This document shows, in pieces, positions 35,834-44,257 of a stretch of 64,000 nt of DNA. This stretch comes from Sphingomonas limnosediminicola. GTDB lineage: Bacteria; Pseudomonadota; Alphaproteobacteria; Sphingomonadales; Sphingomonadaceae. The stretch's first letter is position 1, and each line of letters starts with the position of its first letter. Both the position numbers and the translations under genes were made by a program. The notes beneath the pieces are model-generated. The model had not been told where the DNA came from and made no database searches. It was given only the letters and a program-made list of their open reading frames with translations. Location: the NCBI RefSeq assembly GCF_039537965.1, contig NZ_BAABBM010000001.1:2765501-2829500 (forward strand), in the 5' to 3' direction.

Positions 35834-37077
35834 TTGCGAGAGTGTCCGGCACTCCGACAAGCAAAGCCACGCGGGGCGAGCAGATGCTGGCACTCCGAAA
35901 GAAGCGGATGGCCAACACGCATCCGTTTCTGCGTGGCGGCTTTCGTCCGTTCTTCTTCGGCGCCGCCACCTGGGCGGTGATCGCTCTAACGCTGTGGCTG
36001 TGCGAGCTTGCCGGGAAGATCACGGTCCCGAGCGGCTTCGACGGGGTCGCCTGGCACCGTCACGAAATGCTGTTTGGCTTTGTCGGCGCGGCAGTCGCGG
36101 GCTTTCTTTTGACAGCTATCCCGAACTGGACCGGACGATTGCCAATCGCGGGTAAACCACTGCTCACTCTATTTGCCTGGTGGGCCGCGGCGCGCATCGC
36201 GGTCCTCACTTCGGCGTTGAGCGGCTTCTGGCCTGCAGCCATCCTGGACGTCGGCCTATTCTTGTCACTCGCGATGCTCGCTGCGAGAGAAGTTATCGCA
36301 ACCAATAATCGCAATTTCCCCATTGTAGGGATGGTATTTGCCTTTGGTGTTGCGGATGCAGCCGACTACGCAGGGTCCGCGGGTGTTATCCCAACCGACC
36401 TCGGCTGGCGCAGCGCAGTCGCGTTGATGACAATCATGATATCGATGATTGGCGGTCGCATCATTCCATCGTTCACCCGGAACTGGATGGTCAAACGTCG
36501 TGTGCCGGCCACGCAGCTTCCAACTCAGCCGCAGGCGCTCGATCTGCTCGTGATTGCATCTACTGCGATGGCCCTCCTGTTTTGGCTTATCTTTCCCAAC
36601 AACTGGCTTACAGGCATCGTTCTCATGCTAGCGGCCGGCTCGCAGCTTATGCGGCAATATCGCTGGGGCGGACATCGCACCGGAAGCGACCCGTTGGTCC
36701 TTGTGCTTCATCTTGGTTACATCTGGCTGCCCGTCGGCCTGCTGCTCCTCGGTCTGTCGATTGCAGGGCGAGACATCCCTGCAAGTGCAGGGGTGCACGC
36801 GCTTACGGCAGGGGGAATGACAACGATGATCCTCGCAGTCATGACCCGCGCTAGCCTAGGCCACACCGCGCGGGAGCTCAGAGCCGCACCGACAACTGTG
36901 GCCGCGTACGTCTGCGTCACCTTTGGTGCGGTTCTAAGGGTCGCCGCGTCGCTTGGATTGGGGCCTTACGGGATCATGCTCGATGTAGCCGGCGCGTTCT
37001 GGGGGTTGGCCCTAATTCTGTTCCTGGTCGTTTATGGGCCTATCCTCTGGCAACCCCGCCTTGGCGAACAGCACTAA
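35830..37077 (+). CDS. nnrS: NnrS family haem-copper membrane protein
   Basis: 415 residues if started at the GTG overlapping the cupin stop; an ATG at 35884 is a good alternative because family members begin just before HPFLRGGFRPFFFGAA. About 12 transmembrane helices. WHRHEMLFGFVGAAVAGFLLTAIPNWTG is the family signature, with further conserved GRIIPSFTRNWM and THALTAGGM-like (GVHALTAGGMTTMILAVMTR, residues about 320-340). NnrS proteins contribute to resistance against NO stress. Operon with norZ and cupin. Confidence 0.9.
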   Translation: MIARVSGTPTSKATRGEQMLALRKKRMANTHPFLRGGFRPFFFGAATWAVIALTLWLCELAGKITVPSGFDGVAWHRHEMLFGFVGAAVAGFLLTAIPNWTGRLPIAGKPLLTLFAWWAAARIAVLTSALSGFWPAAILDVGLFLSLAMLAAREVIATNNRNFPIVGMVFAFGVADAADYAGSAGVIPTDLGWRSAVALMTIMISMIGGRIIPSFTRNWMVKRRVPATQLPTQPQALDLLVIASTAMALLFWLIFPNNWLTGIVLMLAAGSQLMRQYRWGGHRTGSDPLVLVLHLGYIWLPVGLLLLGLSIAGRDIPASAGVHALTAGGMTTMILAVMTRASLGHTARELRAAPTTVAAYVCVTFGAVLRVAASLGLGPYGIMLDVAGAFWGLALILFLVVYGPILWQPRLGEQH

Positions 37078-37100
37078 TGTCCTAGCGCGAAGATCGGCTG

Positions 37101-37167
37101 ATGTCCGAAATGGGTCGTTAGCGGCCACTCGGCTAGCGGCAGGAATGGGTGGAAAGCGGACATTAGC
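37101..37167. repeat. Dispersed palindromic repeat (copy 3, double)
   Basis: Outer arms ATGTCCG (37101-37107) and CGGACAT (37157-37163) enclose two cores, AAATGGGTCGTTAGCGGCCACT and GGCTAGCGGCAGGAATGGGT. It is the clearest composite element and lies between the convergent nnrS and protease-like genes. Confidence 0.75.
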
Positions 37168-37173
37168 TATCCG

Positions 37174-38235
37174 TCACGAATTGGTGCTTCGCTTGATGGC
37201 TAGTTGAACCTGCTCCGAGCGCCGTTTCACCGTCAAAGTCACTTTGCTGCTCGCGGCGTCAAGCAATCGGCTAAGTTCGGAGGCGCTCGATATCGGGTGG
37301 CCATCGACCGTCGTGATGACATCTCCTGCTTGAAGTCCCGCTTTCTCGGCGGATGACTTGGCTTGCACGATCGCCACCCCTGCACCGGACCGGAAATCCC
37401 CCAGCCGCGAGGAGAAAGGCGCGGCATAGTCGATCGTGCGAAAACCGAATTTAGTCGATGCTGAGAGGCTGTTGCGAATGAGCTCGTCGAGAATGACACT
37501 GGCAATGGGCGCTGGGATCAGCGCGCCGAGCGGCGCATCCGTCCCGATTCCCACGACCTGGCCATCAGCGGCCACCAACGGCGTTCCCGCAGTCCAATCA
37601 TCCGGCGCTGGCCGCAGCCGAAAGTAGCCGACGCCACTGCCCCCGTCCGCCAGAAAGTCGCTGCCGATCATCGACACGGCTGCACTGCAACCGCTACCAA
37701 TCGCCGTCGTTATCGCCATTCCGAATTGGCCGACGCGTGGAAACGTTTGGTCACTGAATGTCAGTGGAGCGACAGTCGTTTCCGCCTTGACGATCGCCAA
37801 GCCAGAGACCGGGTCCTTCCTTTGGTCCACCAGGTTCACCCTGCGCCCGTCGCCGAAGACAGCGTCAAGGGGCATCGGTGGCAATTCGGCGGCAGAAGTT
37901 ACCAGCCAGCCGTCGGCCGAATAAGCCGAGGCGGGTACCACCGCGGTACCGTCGGCTTCGGAGGTCACATCCAAACCGTGCGGTACGATGACTGCTACCG
38001 AGGGACAAAGCCGGTCTACGAGGTCGGCGAGGTCAGGAAGACCGGGCTGCTGCCGTACAATTTGGACGATCGGTCGTCCCGGCGAAGGAGCGACAGGTGG
38101 ATGGCGGAGAGGTCGCTCGTCGGGCGACAGCAACCGGACCACGAATGCGCCCCCCAGAACGACCGCGAGCAACCCGCTTCCTAGCGATACAGCACGAAAA
38201 GAGGGCCAACGCGGCGGTTGCTCCGCATCATTCAC
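37174..38235 (-). CDS. HtrA-like protein with degenerate catalytic triad and PDZ
   Basis: About 353 residues. The start is taken as the GTG at 38235, eight bases inside the end of the ClC gene, because GGGAG precedes it; the longer frame to 38325 is antisense-like. A single transmembrane anchor (LGSGLLAVVLGGAFVVRLL) leads to a trypsin-like double barrel and a C-terminal PDZ domain (AGLQAGDVITTVDGHPISS). The catalytic positions appear lost: GWLVTSAAEL lacks the His of TNxHV, DPVSGLAIVK lacks the Asp of D-x3-DLAVLK, and TAGTPLVA replaces GNSGGPL. It is probably a pseudoprotease that binds or senses rather than cuts. Confidence 0.7.
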   Translation of the reverse strand: MNDAEQPPRWPSFRAVSLGSGLLAVVLGGAFVVRLLSPDERPLRHPPVAPSPGRPIVQIVRQQPGLPDLADLVDRLCPSVAVIVPHGLDVTSEADGTAVVPASAYSADGWLVTSAAELPPMPLDAVFGDGRRVNLVDQRKDPVSGLAIVKAETTVAPLTFSDQTFPRVGQFGMAITTAIGSGCSAAVSMIGSDFLADGGSGVGYFRLRPAPDDWTAGTPLVAADGQVVGIGTDAPLGALIPAPIASVILDELIRNSLSASTKFGFRTIDYAAPFSSRLGDFRSGAGVAIVQAKSSAEKAGLQAGDVITTVDGHPISSASELSRLLDAASSKVTLTVKRRSEQVQLAIKRSTNS

Positions 38236-39988
38236 CGAACATCTCCCGCTGAGCTTTTTCGACCTCGTCGGAATAACGGCGGTGGACAAACCTCTCGGAG
38301 AGCGTACCGAGCACGGAGCCCTCATCGTCGATCACGGCAAGATAATCCGCTTCGCTCAGGTCGAAATGTTGAATGGCAGAGCGTACGTTCTGATCCGGAG
38401 TAAGCGCCACATCCGGGAGAATCCCAAGCGTGCCTATCTCCACGTCGGACGACATCCCGCCATCAAAAGCCTTAGCTGTCTCCACGATACCCGAATAGCG
38501 GCCCGAGGAATCGACAAGCACAACCTTGTTCGTCGAACCTAATGGAAAGCGGCGTCGAAACTCGGCCACCGACATTGTGGCAACGGCGGTCTCCGCACCA
38601 CGCTGCATCATCTTTCCGACGGTGAGTGTGCGCATCCATCCTATGTCGCGGGCGCTTCGAATGCTCTCACCCCGCATATGCAGTCGCCACGTGGAGAAGG
38701 AGAAACCGAAAGTCTCACGGACGAAGGTGCTCGCGCAAAGCGCTGCAGTGATCGCGACGCTTGTTAGTGCGAAGTCATGCGTCACTTCGAGGACCAACAT
38801 GGACATGGTCATCGGGCCCCCGACAATCGCAACCGCCATTGCCGCCATCCCGATGAGGGCCGCGTCCGAAGGGTCAAGGGGGGGGAAGACAGCCAAGTGA
38901 CCAATGGCGCCTGCGAACAGCTGTCCGACCAAAGAACCGATGAAGAGCGACGCGAAGAACAATCCACCTCTGAAGCCGAATCCAAGCGAGATGGTGGACG
39001 CCGCGACCTTCACCGCAAGCACCAGAAGAATGAAACGGAGCGCAACCTCGGCCCCGAGGTCGATGTGCAGTGCGCCGTGGCCTGCGGAGAGCACCTGAGG
39101 CGTGATCATGGCCAGGGGGATCAGCAACAATCCACCAATTGCCGGCCGCCAAAGCTCTGGGATTGGAGAACGGCGCACTAGCGCTTCGAGTGAGGTCACG
39201 CCGCGCATGACGGCGATTCCGACGAAGGCGCAGATAAGGCCCAAACCCGCATAAAGGAGGTAATCAACCGTGGTGATCGCCTTCGCGCCAGGTAGCGCAA
39301 CAACATAGGCTTCGATGCCGACCAGCCGAACGAGCACCACTGCCGACAGACATGCCGCTGCAACCGGTGCGATTGCGGCTGGCGTGTAGGCGCCGATCAC
39401 GATTTCGAAGGCGTAGAACGCTCCGGTGAGGGGGGCGCCAAAAGCGGCACCCACGGCCGCCCCCGCTCCCGCGCCCACTAGGACCCGCATGTCTGCGCGC
39501 CTGAGTCGGAGCCACGCCCCGAGAGTTGATGCCAGTCCGCCGCCAGCCTGTGCGTACGCGGCTTCAAGCCCAACTGATGCTCCTGCGCCGTTTGAAACGA
39601 TCGTTTGAGCGCAGACGATCATCGTATCTCGAATTGAAATGGCGCCCCCATGAAGGGCATTTGCTTCAACGACGTCGACAGGCGTCCGCCACCGGCGGAT
39701 CGCCGCTCGGGAGCCAATACTCAGCACCAGTCCGGCGACCGGGAGCGCAAAAAACCGGATTGGAGGGATCGAGGCCGCTGCACTTAAGCTTGCGCCACTT
39801 AATCCATAGAATAGCGCTTGCATGCCATGGGCGATCGCATGCTGCGCGATCATGAGCAGCCCAGCACCAATCCCAACAAGAACAGCAAGGCCGATGAGCG
39901 CGGCTTCGCTCGACCGGAATGCTTGCCGAAAAGAGCTAACCCCGCGGTTGTAAGCCGGAGCCAAAAGCATCGGTCGAAACAGCCTCAA
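38228..39988 (-). CDS. ClC-type chloride channel/antiporter with CBS pair
   Basis: 586 residues from a TTG at 39988, coupled to the small gene upstream; an ATG at 39970 is also plausible. The ClC membrane core includes GAGASVGLEAAYAQ (the GxEx selectivity helix region with its Glu), GAAFGAPLTGAFYAFE and GFGFRGGLFFASLFIGSLVGQ. Two CBS domains follow at residues about 450-575. ClC proteins of this ClcB-like group move chloride or other anions, many as Cl-/H+ exchangers. The gene overlaps the HtrA-like gene downstream and the 60-residue gene upstream by a few bases, so all three form one operon. Confidence 0.85.
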   Translation of the reverse strand: MRLFRPMLLAPAYNRGVSSFRQAFRSSEAALIGLAVLVGIGAGLLMIAQHAIAHGMQALFYGLSGASLSAAASIPPIRFFALPVAGLVLSIGSRAAIRRWRTPVDVVEANALHGGAISIRDTMIVCAQTIVSNGAGASVGLEAAYAQAGGGLASTLGAWLRLRRADMRVLVGAGAGAAVGAAFGAPLTGAFYAFEIVIGAYTPAAIAPVAAACLSAVVLVRLVGIEAYVVALPGAKAITTVDYLLYAGLGLICAFVGIAVMRGVTSLEALVRRSPIPELWRPAIGGLLLIPLAMITPQVLSAGHGALHIDLGAEVALRFILLVLAVKVAASTISLGFGFRGGLFFASLFIGSLVGQLFAGAIGHLAVFPPLDPSDAALIGMAAMAVAIVGGPMTMSMLVLEVTHDFALTSVAITAALCASTFVRETFGFSFSTWRLHMRGESIRSARDIGWMRTLTVGKMMQRGAETAVATMSVAEFRRRFPLGSTNKVVLVDSSGRYSGIVETAKAFDGGMSSDVEIGTLGILPDVALTPDQNVRSAIQHFDLSEADYLAVIDDEGSVLGTLSERFVHRRYSDEVEKAQREMFGE

Positions 39989-40167
39989 ACCTTCCTACGC
40001 ACGACGTGGAGAAGAACCAGCAACATAACGAGAGCGCCGGCGCCGATGAGGACGGGCCCTACTGCTGTGGATGACGACAGGAAGACCCCTAGGAACATCG
40101 TTAGGGTGGCGGCGAATGCTATCGCATCCAGTTTGGAATTGGCCTTCACCGTAAGCTGCGTCCGCAT
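39985..40167 (-). CDS. Small two-helix membrane protein
   Basis: 60 residues: a short polar N-terminus, then two hydrophobic segments (AIAFAATLTMFLGVFLSS and VGPVLIGAGALVMLLVLLHVV) and a basic RRKV tail. The stop overlaps the ClC start, so it is translationally coupled to it. I do not recognise the family; an accessory subunit of the channel is possible but unproven. Confidence 0.55.
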   Translation of the reverse strand: MRTQLTVKANSKLDAIAFAATLTMFLGVFLSSSTAVGPVLIGAGALVMLLVLLHVVRRKV

Positions 40168-40321
40168 TCAAGGAAGGGTTGGGGAGCGACGCAATCGCCC
40201 GATTACCAACGATCTGCAATGGGGGGGGCTCGGCTCCTCTACTACTTAGAGGCCGATGCTGCTTTCATTTTTCCAAAGCATGCAAGCGGCCACTACGAAG
40301 ATGAGAAATGCTGCACTGCAA

Positions 40322-40350
40322 GAGTCCGCAATGGGTCGAAAACGGACGCT
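40322..40350. repeat. Dispersed palindromic repeat (copy 4)
   Basis: GTCCG (40324-40328) and CGGAC (40343-40347) flank CAATGGGTCGAAAA. The element supplies the last bases of the esterase gene, whose TAG stop is at its edge. Confidence 0.75.
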
Positions 40351-41233
40351 ACCGGTCTGAGCAATTTAGGTTGAACCCGTACCCGATCGGTGGAGGGGCT
40401 AGAGGCGGCAGCAGGTATTGAACCGCTTGGGGCGTCAGCTGCTGGTAGATTGTTGCGTGCGTGAGATTTGGACGGGCCATTGTGCAGTAAGTCAGCCCCC
40501 GTTGCTTCAACAAAGAGACCAGGCGCTTAATCGCGGCGGCATCATCCAGCTGTTCCTTGGCTGCCGCCAGCATCAAACGATGACCTTTCTGCCTGCCATT
40601 CAATTTTGCGGCAGCCGAATTTGAAAGAGACTCCTTGTCCCACCAGAGGCTAGGATCCACAGCCGCGTAACCATCGAAAAGCGACGGCTCGACAAGGTAC
40701 GTTTCGGTCACGAACAAGCCCGCCAAAGACTCCCCCAGAACAACGTCATGTCCGTCGCCGCGATAGGTGCGCTCAATTAGGGGTTTCACCTCCTTACGGA
40801 TGAACTCGCGAAACTTGGCTGAAGAGCCCGCTGTCGGGTAACGCTTCACCAGCTCGGGATCGGCTGTCGGGCCCACAAGTTCCTTGCGTCGGTCCTTTGT
40901 CTCAAGGCCGACAACAATGGCTTCGGCCGACCGGCCCCACATTGCGCCTAGCTGCACCACGCCAGCCACGTGAAGGAGGTCTTGGTCCAAACCGCCGTCG
41001 AGCAGATATAGGACCGGATATCGTCGCAACGGATCTTTGCTGTAGCTCGCAGGCAGAACGACATTGACCGTCCGCAACTCATGGAGCGTCTTTGATTGCA
41101 AGCTGTAACTCGAACCGATTTGGATCGGGACCTGCGACGCTTCCGAGCCGGGCTGAGCTGTTGCCGCGCCTGCAAGAATGAAGCCGCAAACCAGGGCAAC
41201 GCACAAGCGTGTTGTGACGAACGTGAAATCCAT
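40349..41233 (-). CDS. Exported esterase-type alpha/beta hydrolase
   Basis: About 294 residues (start at the ATG at 41233 or 41248). A signal peptide ends at GAATAQ. The fold is that of the esterase D/Fes group: RYPVLYLLDGG strand, nucleophile Ser in VVLGESLAGLFV (G-x-S-x-A), and a late LTHATIY His. Related proteins hydrolyse siderophore, feruloyl or small ester bonds; the substrate cannot be told. The C-terminus (PLAPPPIGYGFNLNCSDR) runs up to a dispersed repeat, which may have set the stop codon. Confidence 0.75.
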   Translation of the reverse strand: MDFTFVTTRLCVALVCGFILAGAATAQPGSEASQVPIQIGSSYSLQSKTLHELRTVNVVLPASYSKDPLRRYPVLYLLDGGLDQDLLHVAGVVQLGAMWGRSAEAIVVGLETKDRRKELVGPTADPELVKRYPTAGSSAKFREFIRKEVKPLIERTYRGDGHDVVLGESLAGLFVTETYLVEPSLFDGYAAVDPSLWWDKESLSNSAAAKLNGRQKGHRLMLAAAKEQLDDAAAIKRLVSLLKQRGLTYCTMARPNLTHATIYQQLTPQAVQYLLPPLAPPPIGYGFNLNCSDR

Positions 41234-41260
41234 TCTTTGAGAGAACACACGCGCTCAAAG

Positions 41261-41313
41261 GGCGCAATGGTCGAAAGCTGCCGTGCAGGAATGGGTCGCG
41301 AGCTGCCACAAGC
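41261..41313. repeat. Dispersed palindromic repeat (copy 5, double)
   Basis: CAATGGTCGAAAGCTGCCG and GCAGGAATGGGTCGCGAGCTGCC in tandem; inverted CAG/CTG arms. Lies in the divergent promoter region of the esterase and PEP-CTERM genes. Confidence 0.7.
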
Positions 41314-41485
41314 CCCCCGGGCAATGTCGTTAACAATGCGTTAATTGAATTAGCAATTAGGCCTTCGCACGTATAAGATCGCAGCAGGGCGGCATTGGAC
41401 TTGCCGGCGGATGGGTCGATCTGACCACGCTGCCCCCAGTTGCGAGGCGCTGATGCTGTCGTAACCCAGGGGAGCACACAAGCAT

Positions 41486-42091
41486 ATGCGCAAGGTCATC
41501 CTCGCTGCGTTCGGCGCGACGGCGTTCGGCCTGTCGGCGCCAGCAACCGCCACGCAAGAACTAGTCACCAACGGTGGGTTCGAAACCGGGGATTTCGGCG
41601 GATGGCTGCAGACCGGACTGACCAGTCGCACGGTAGTATGCGGGTCATCCTGCGCGCACAGCGGATCGTTGGGCGCCGCACTTGGTGCAACTTTCGGGAC
41701 GGGCACGCTCAGCCAGGTTCTAACGACCATTCCCGGTCAGTCGTACGACGTGTCTTTCTGGCTTGCGAATGAACCTGATCTGCCAATTTACAGTTTCGAT
41801 TTCCGCTGGGGCGGCGGCACTCGGCTCTCGTTGGGCAGCGGGTCGGGTCCCTTTGGCTATTCGCTTGAGACTTTCACTCTGATCGCGACGGACACCGCCA
41901 CGCAGATCGCATTCGAGTTCGAGCACGACCGGACATTCTGGTACCTCGATGACGTTTCGGTTCGGGCGACGAGTGGCGTGCCGGAGCTCGGCACTTGGAC
42001 GATGCTACTGCTCGGCTTTGGTACAGTGGGGCTTGCCTTGCGTCGCCGCAGGTCCGGCAAGATTGGCGAGGTGGGCCAGCTTCACGCTTAG
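41486..42091 (+). CDS. PEP-CTERM-type exported protein
   Basis: 201 residues. Signal peptide to about residue 22, then a jelly-roll-like beta domain starting LVTNGGFETGDFGGWLQTG, as in carbohydrate-binding-like PEP-CTERM proteins. The C-terminal sorting signal is VPELGTWTMLLLGFGTVGLALRRRR: a PEP-like tetrapeptide (PELG), the W, a transmembrane helix and a basic tail. It should be processed by an exosortase in sphingomonads that make exopolysaccharide; no exosortase is in this window. The ATG follows GGGGAGC. Confidence 0.85.
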   Translation: MRKVILAAFGATAFGLSAPATATQELVTNGGFETGDFGGWLQTGLTSRTVVCGSSCAHSGSLGAALGATFGTGTLSQVLTTIPGQSYDVSFWLANEPDLPIYSFDFRWGGGTRLSLGSGSGPFGYSLETFTLIATDTATQIAFEFEHDRTFWYLDDVSVRATSGVPELGTWTMLLLGFGTVGLALRRRRSGKIGEVGQLHA

Positions 42092-42141
42092 GGTCCGTAC
42101 TGTTGGCGGAGCTGGCTTGCGGGCTTTTACCAGGCCATCGG

Positions 42142-42561
42142 TCAGTGCGCGGCGCCCGCTTTCCAAGAAGCATAGAAGCTAACGACCGCCATCCCAACGA
42201 TGACGATCGGCGCCAGCCAGAGGCGCGGCGTTGAAGCTATCTCTGCGACCTCGGGTTTGTCGGACCGATACAGAACTGCCACCGTCTCGCCGATCTGGAA
42301 TGGCTTTGAAGTGCTGCCCATCCGCGATTGGAACTCAACCGGTGAACCGCCAGCTGGACGGTAGCGCACAAGGGGCATGTATTGCCTCTTCGCGCCCAAT
42401 CGCTCCCGCATGCGCTTTTGGTAGCCGATAATCTGACCTTGAGCGCGTTGCCCGCCAGCAAGCCTCAGGCGAGCTACCATCAGCGCCAAACCCGCAGCAA
42501 ACAGGGCAAAGCCGACCACGGCGAAGTAAATCGCCAGCGGATTTGCAAACAGTCGCATCAC
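42142..42561 (-). CDS. DUF3592-like membrane protein
   Basis: 139 residues with one hydrophobic segment at each end (YFAVVGFALFAAGLALMVA and LAPIVIVGMAVVSFYA) and an SH3-like beta domain in between (AQGQIIGYQKRM, YMPLVRYRPAGG, FQIGETVAVLYRSDKPEVAEI), the DUF3592 layout. It overlaps the upstream gene by four bases (ATGA). Function unknown. Confidence 0.8.
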   Translation of the reverse strand: MMRLFANPLAIYFAVVGFALFAAGLALMVARLRLAGGQRAQGQIIGYQKRMRERLGAKRQYMPLVRYRPAGGSPVEFQSRMGSTSKPFQIGETVAVLYRSDKPEVAEIASTPRLWLAPIVIVGMAVVSFYASWKAGAAH

Positions 42562-42875
42562 GGGTGTCGCAGGCGATCGACGGACCGGCCAACCAGCCAG
42601 AAGAGTGACGCCGTCACAGCGACGGCTGGAACATAGTACAAGGCATGATCCATGAGATAGCCATGACCCTCTGGCATGAGGACGGAAGTCTCACCCAGCG
42701 CATAGGCCAATATTAGGTCGACCGCCGTGACTGGCAGGGTCGCCACAAACAGGCCCAGGTTCGCGAGCCCATCGTGGTTGGTGTTGGCGAAATCAATCCA
42801 CCCGTAGACCGCGAAAGCTATGTAGAGCGCTGGCAGAATGTAGCGCAGACGCCCCTTGTGCCTCTGACCCTTCAC
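42558..42875 (-). CDS. Small membrane protein coupled to DUF3592 gene
   Basis: About 105 residues from the GTG at 42875, chosen because GGGGGAGG lies six bases upstream; the frame opens at a GTG at 42902. Three hydrophobic segments (YILPALYIAFAVYGWIDFA, GLFVATLPVTAVDLILAYA, ALYYVPAVAVTASLFWLVG) suggest a small polytopic protein. It shares a four-base overlap with the DUF3592 gene, so the two are an operon. I do not recognise the family. Confidence 0.65.
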   Translation of the reverse strand: MKGQRHKGRLRYILPALYIAFAVYGWIDFANTNHDGLANLGLFVATLPVTAVDLILAYALGETSVLMPEGHGYLMDHALYYVPAVAVTASLFWLVGRSVDRLRHP

Positions 42876-42949
42876 TGGTGCCTCCCCCTTCGACGTGAAC
42901 ACCTACCCGTTCCCGGTTTACGTTAGGTTCCGGCTTCCCGGAATGGCTC

Positions 42950-42995
42950 GGTAGCGGCAAGTTTGGGTCGAAACGGAATGGGTGGAAGCTGACGC
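42950..42995. repeat. Dispersed palindromic repeat (copy 6)
   Basis: GGTAGCGGCAAGTTTGGGTC then GAAACGGAATGGGTGGAAGC; double core with degenerate arms. Confidence 0.6.
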
Positions 42996-43125
42996 GGATG
43001 CCGCGCTCTCAGCGCCACAAAGGTCGTCCAGGATCCGCTGTTTGAAGCGACGCGCAAGGCAAACTGAAGCCTTACCTGGCATTTCGTGATAGTGACGGGG
43101 TCCCCTATGGAATTGGGAGTCGGCT

Positions 43126-43422
43126 ATGTCGCGTATCATCGTCGCCGCAATCGCCCTCTGCGCTGCTGCTGCGGCCCCAGCGCAAACCATCAGCATCGAA
43201 AACTCTAATGCTTCCGTGAAGCCGCCGCCGCTTCCAGAAAACAATCTCGAGCAAGTCGTCTGCGAGCGCGTGATGCGGACCGGCAGTCGACTGGCAATCG
43301 ACAAAGTCTGCCTGACGGTCGCCGAGTGGAAGGAGAAGCGCGACGTTCAGCGCTGGGATTTCGAGCGGGTTCAGCGGGTCGTAAACCAGGAGCCTTCCGA
43401 TCTGGCGGGATATACCCGTTAG
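43126..43422 (+). CDS. Small exported protein with CERV motif
   Basis: 98 residues. A signal peptide ends AAAPAQ. The mature part has VVCERVMRTGSRLAIDKVC and LTVAEWKEKR: two Cys 18 residues apart followed by a W-containing helix. This is a recurring layout among small secreted proteins of sphingomonads that have no known function. The ATG follows GGAGTC at a good distance. Flanked by dispersed repeats on both sides. Confidence 0.7.
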   Translation: MSRIIVAAIALCAAAAAPAQTISIENSNASVKPPPLPENNLEQVVCERVMRTGSRLAIDKVCLTVAEWKEKRDVQRWDFERVQRVVNQEPSDLAGYTR

Positions 43423-43496
43423 TCGGGAACTCCCAAGTCGAACTCGACCTCCAAACTCGGCTCCCTTGGACATCCTGGCCACCGGGACAAATCGAG

Positions 43497-43560
43497 TCTG
43501 TCTGGGGTCGGACACTGCCGCCGCACGCTGGCGGCAGGGATGGGTCGAAAGCTGCCATTA
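43497..43560. repeat. Dispersed palindromic repeat (copy 7, double)
   Basis: A degenerate unit GTCTGTCTGGGGTCGGACAC (43497-43516) and a clean one, GGCAG (43533-43537) and CTGCC (43552-43556) around GGATGGGTCGAAAG. Confidence 0.7.
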
Positions 43561-43571
43561 GGGGGGAGCTA

Positions 43572-44099
43572 TCAAGCAGACAGCCGCTCGTAGTCGCTTC
43601 CCCTTACCCATGTCCTGAACCGGTCGAATGCAGGAACATCCCCGGCTCGCGGCGTGCGCTGCTCCATCCTTTCGGCGAGCCATTGCAGCCACTCGAACAA
43701 GTTCGGCCAGCCGTTCTGCCTTCGCTCTTCGATATACGGCCGTAGCTTTTGCCAGCACAGCACTGTCACCCCACGATAGGAATCGGCATACATTTCAATT
43801 GGCACGTGACCTCGCGCAACTAAGGGGCCCAGACTTTCGAAGAGCGCAAGCACACCCATCACCGCACCGAAATTCTTCCCGAGACTGCGTGTGAGTTGCG
43901 CCTCAGTTAACCCGTCCGGCAGACCATGGATCAACATCAATGCTTCGGCGGCCTGAGGTGCCTGCAGCGGTCGCAGTAACTCGATGCCCGCTTGGACTTC
44001 GCGCTGCACGCGAAGCTGCCGAAGCTGAACCAGGCCGAAGACCACTCCGATGATAACTGCCAAGGTTTCCAAGGCTTGCAGGATCAGGTCCCAAGACAT
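43572..44099 (-). CDS. DUF4760-like membrane-anchored protein
   Basis: About 175 residues from the ATG at 44099 (MSWDLILQALETL); the frame opens at 44171. One N-terminal transmembrane helix (ETLAVIIGVVFGLVQL) is followed by a cytoplasmic helical domain with RQLRVQREVQAGIELLRPLQ and later WQKLRPYIEERRQ, the pattern of DUF4760 proteins. Function unknown. Repeats flank it on both sides. Confidence 0.65.
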   Translation of the reverse strand: MSWDLILQALETLAVIIGVVFGLVQLRQLRVQREVQAGIELLRPLQAPQAAEALMLIHGLPDGLTEAQLTRSLGKNFGAVMGVLALFESLGPLVARGHVPIEMYADSYRGVTVLCWQKLRPYIEERRQNGWPNLFEWLQWLAERMEQRTPRAGDVPAFDRFRTWVRGSDYERLSA

Positions 44100-44197
44100 C
44101 TGTCGGTGTCTCCGTTGCGGTCTTCGATGGCCTATCAGAAGCTGCCTCGTCCGCAACGAGTTCTCGAACACCTAGTCCCAGCCTGCTCCGCACCAAG

Positions 44198-44243
44198 CTG
44201 ACACTAGGCTAGCGGCAGCTTTGGGTCGGAAGTGGCTACCCGC
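44198..44243. repeat. Dispersed palindromic repeat (copy 8)
   Basis: GCTAGCGGCAGCTTTGGGTC then GGAAGTGGCTACCCGCT; degenerate core with inverted GGC/GCC arms. Confidence 0.6.
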
Positions 44244-44257
44244 TATAGCGGCACACA

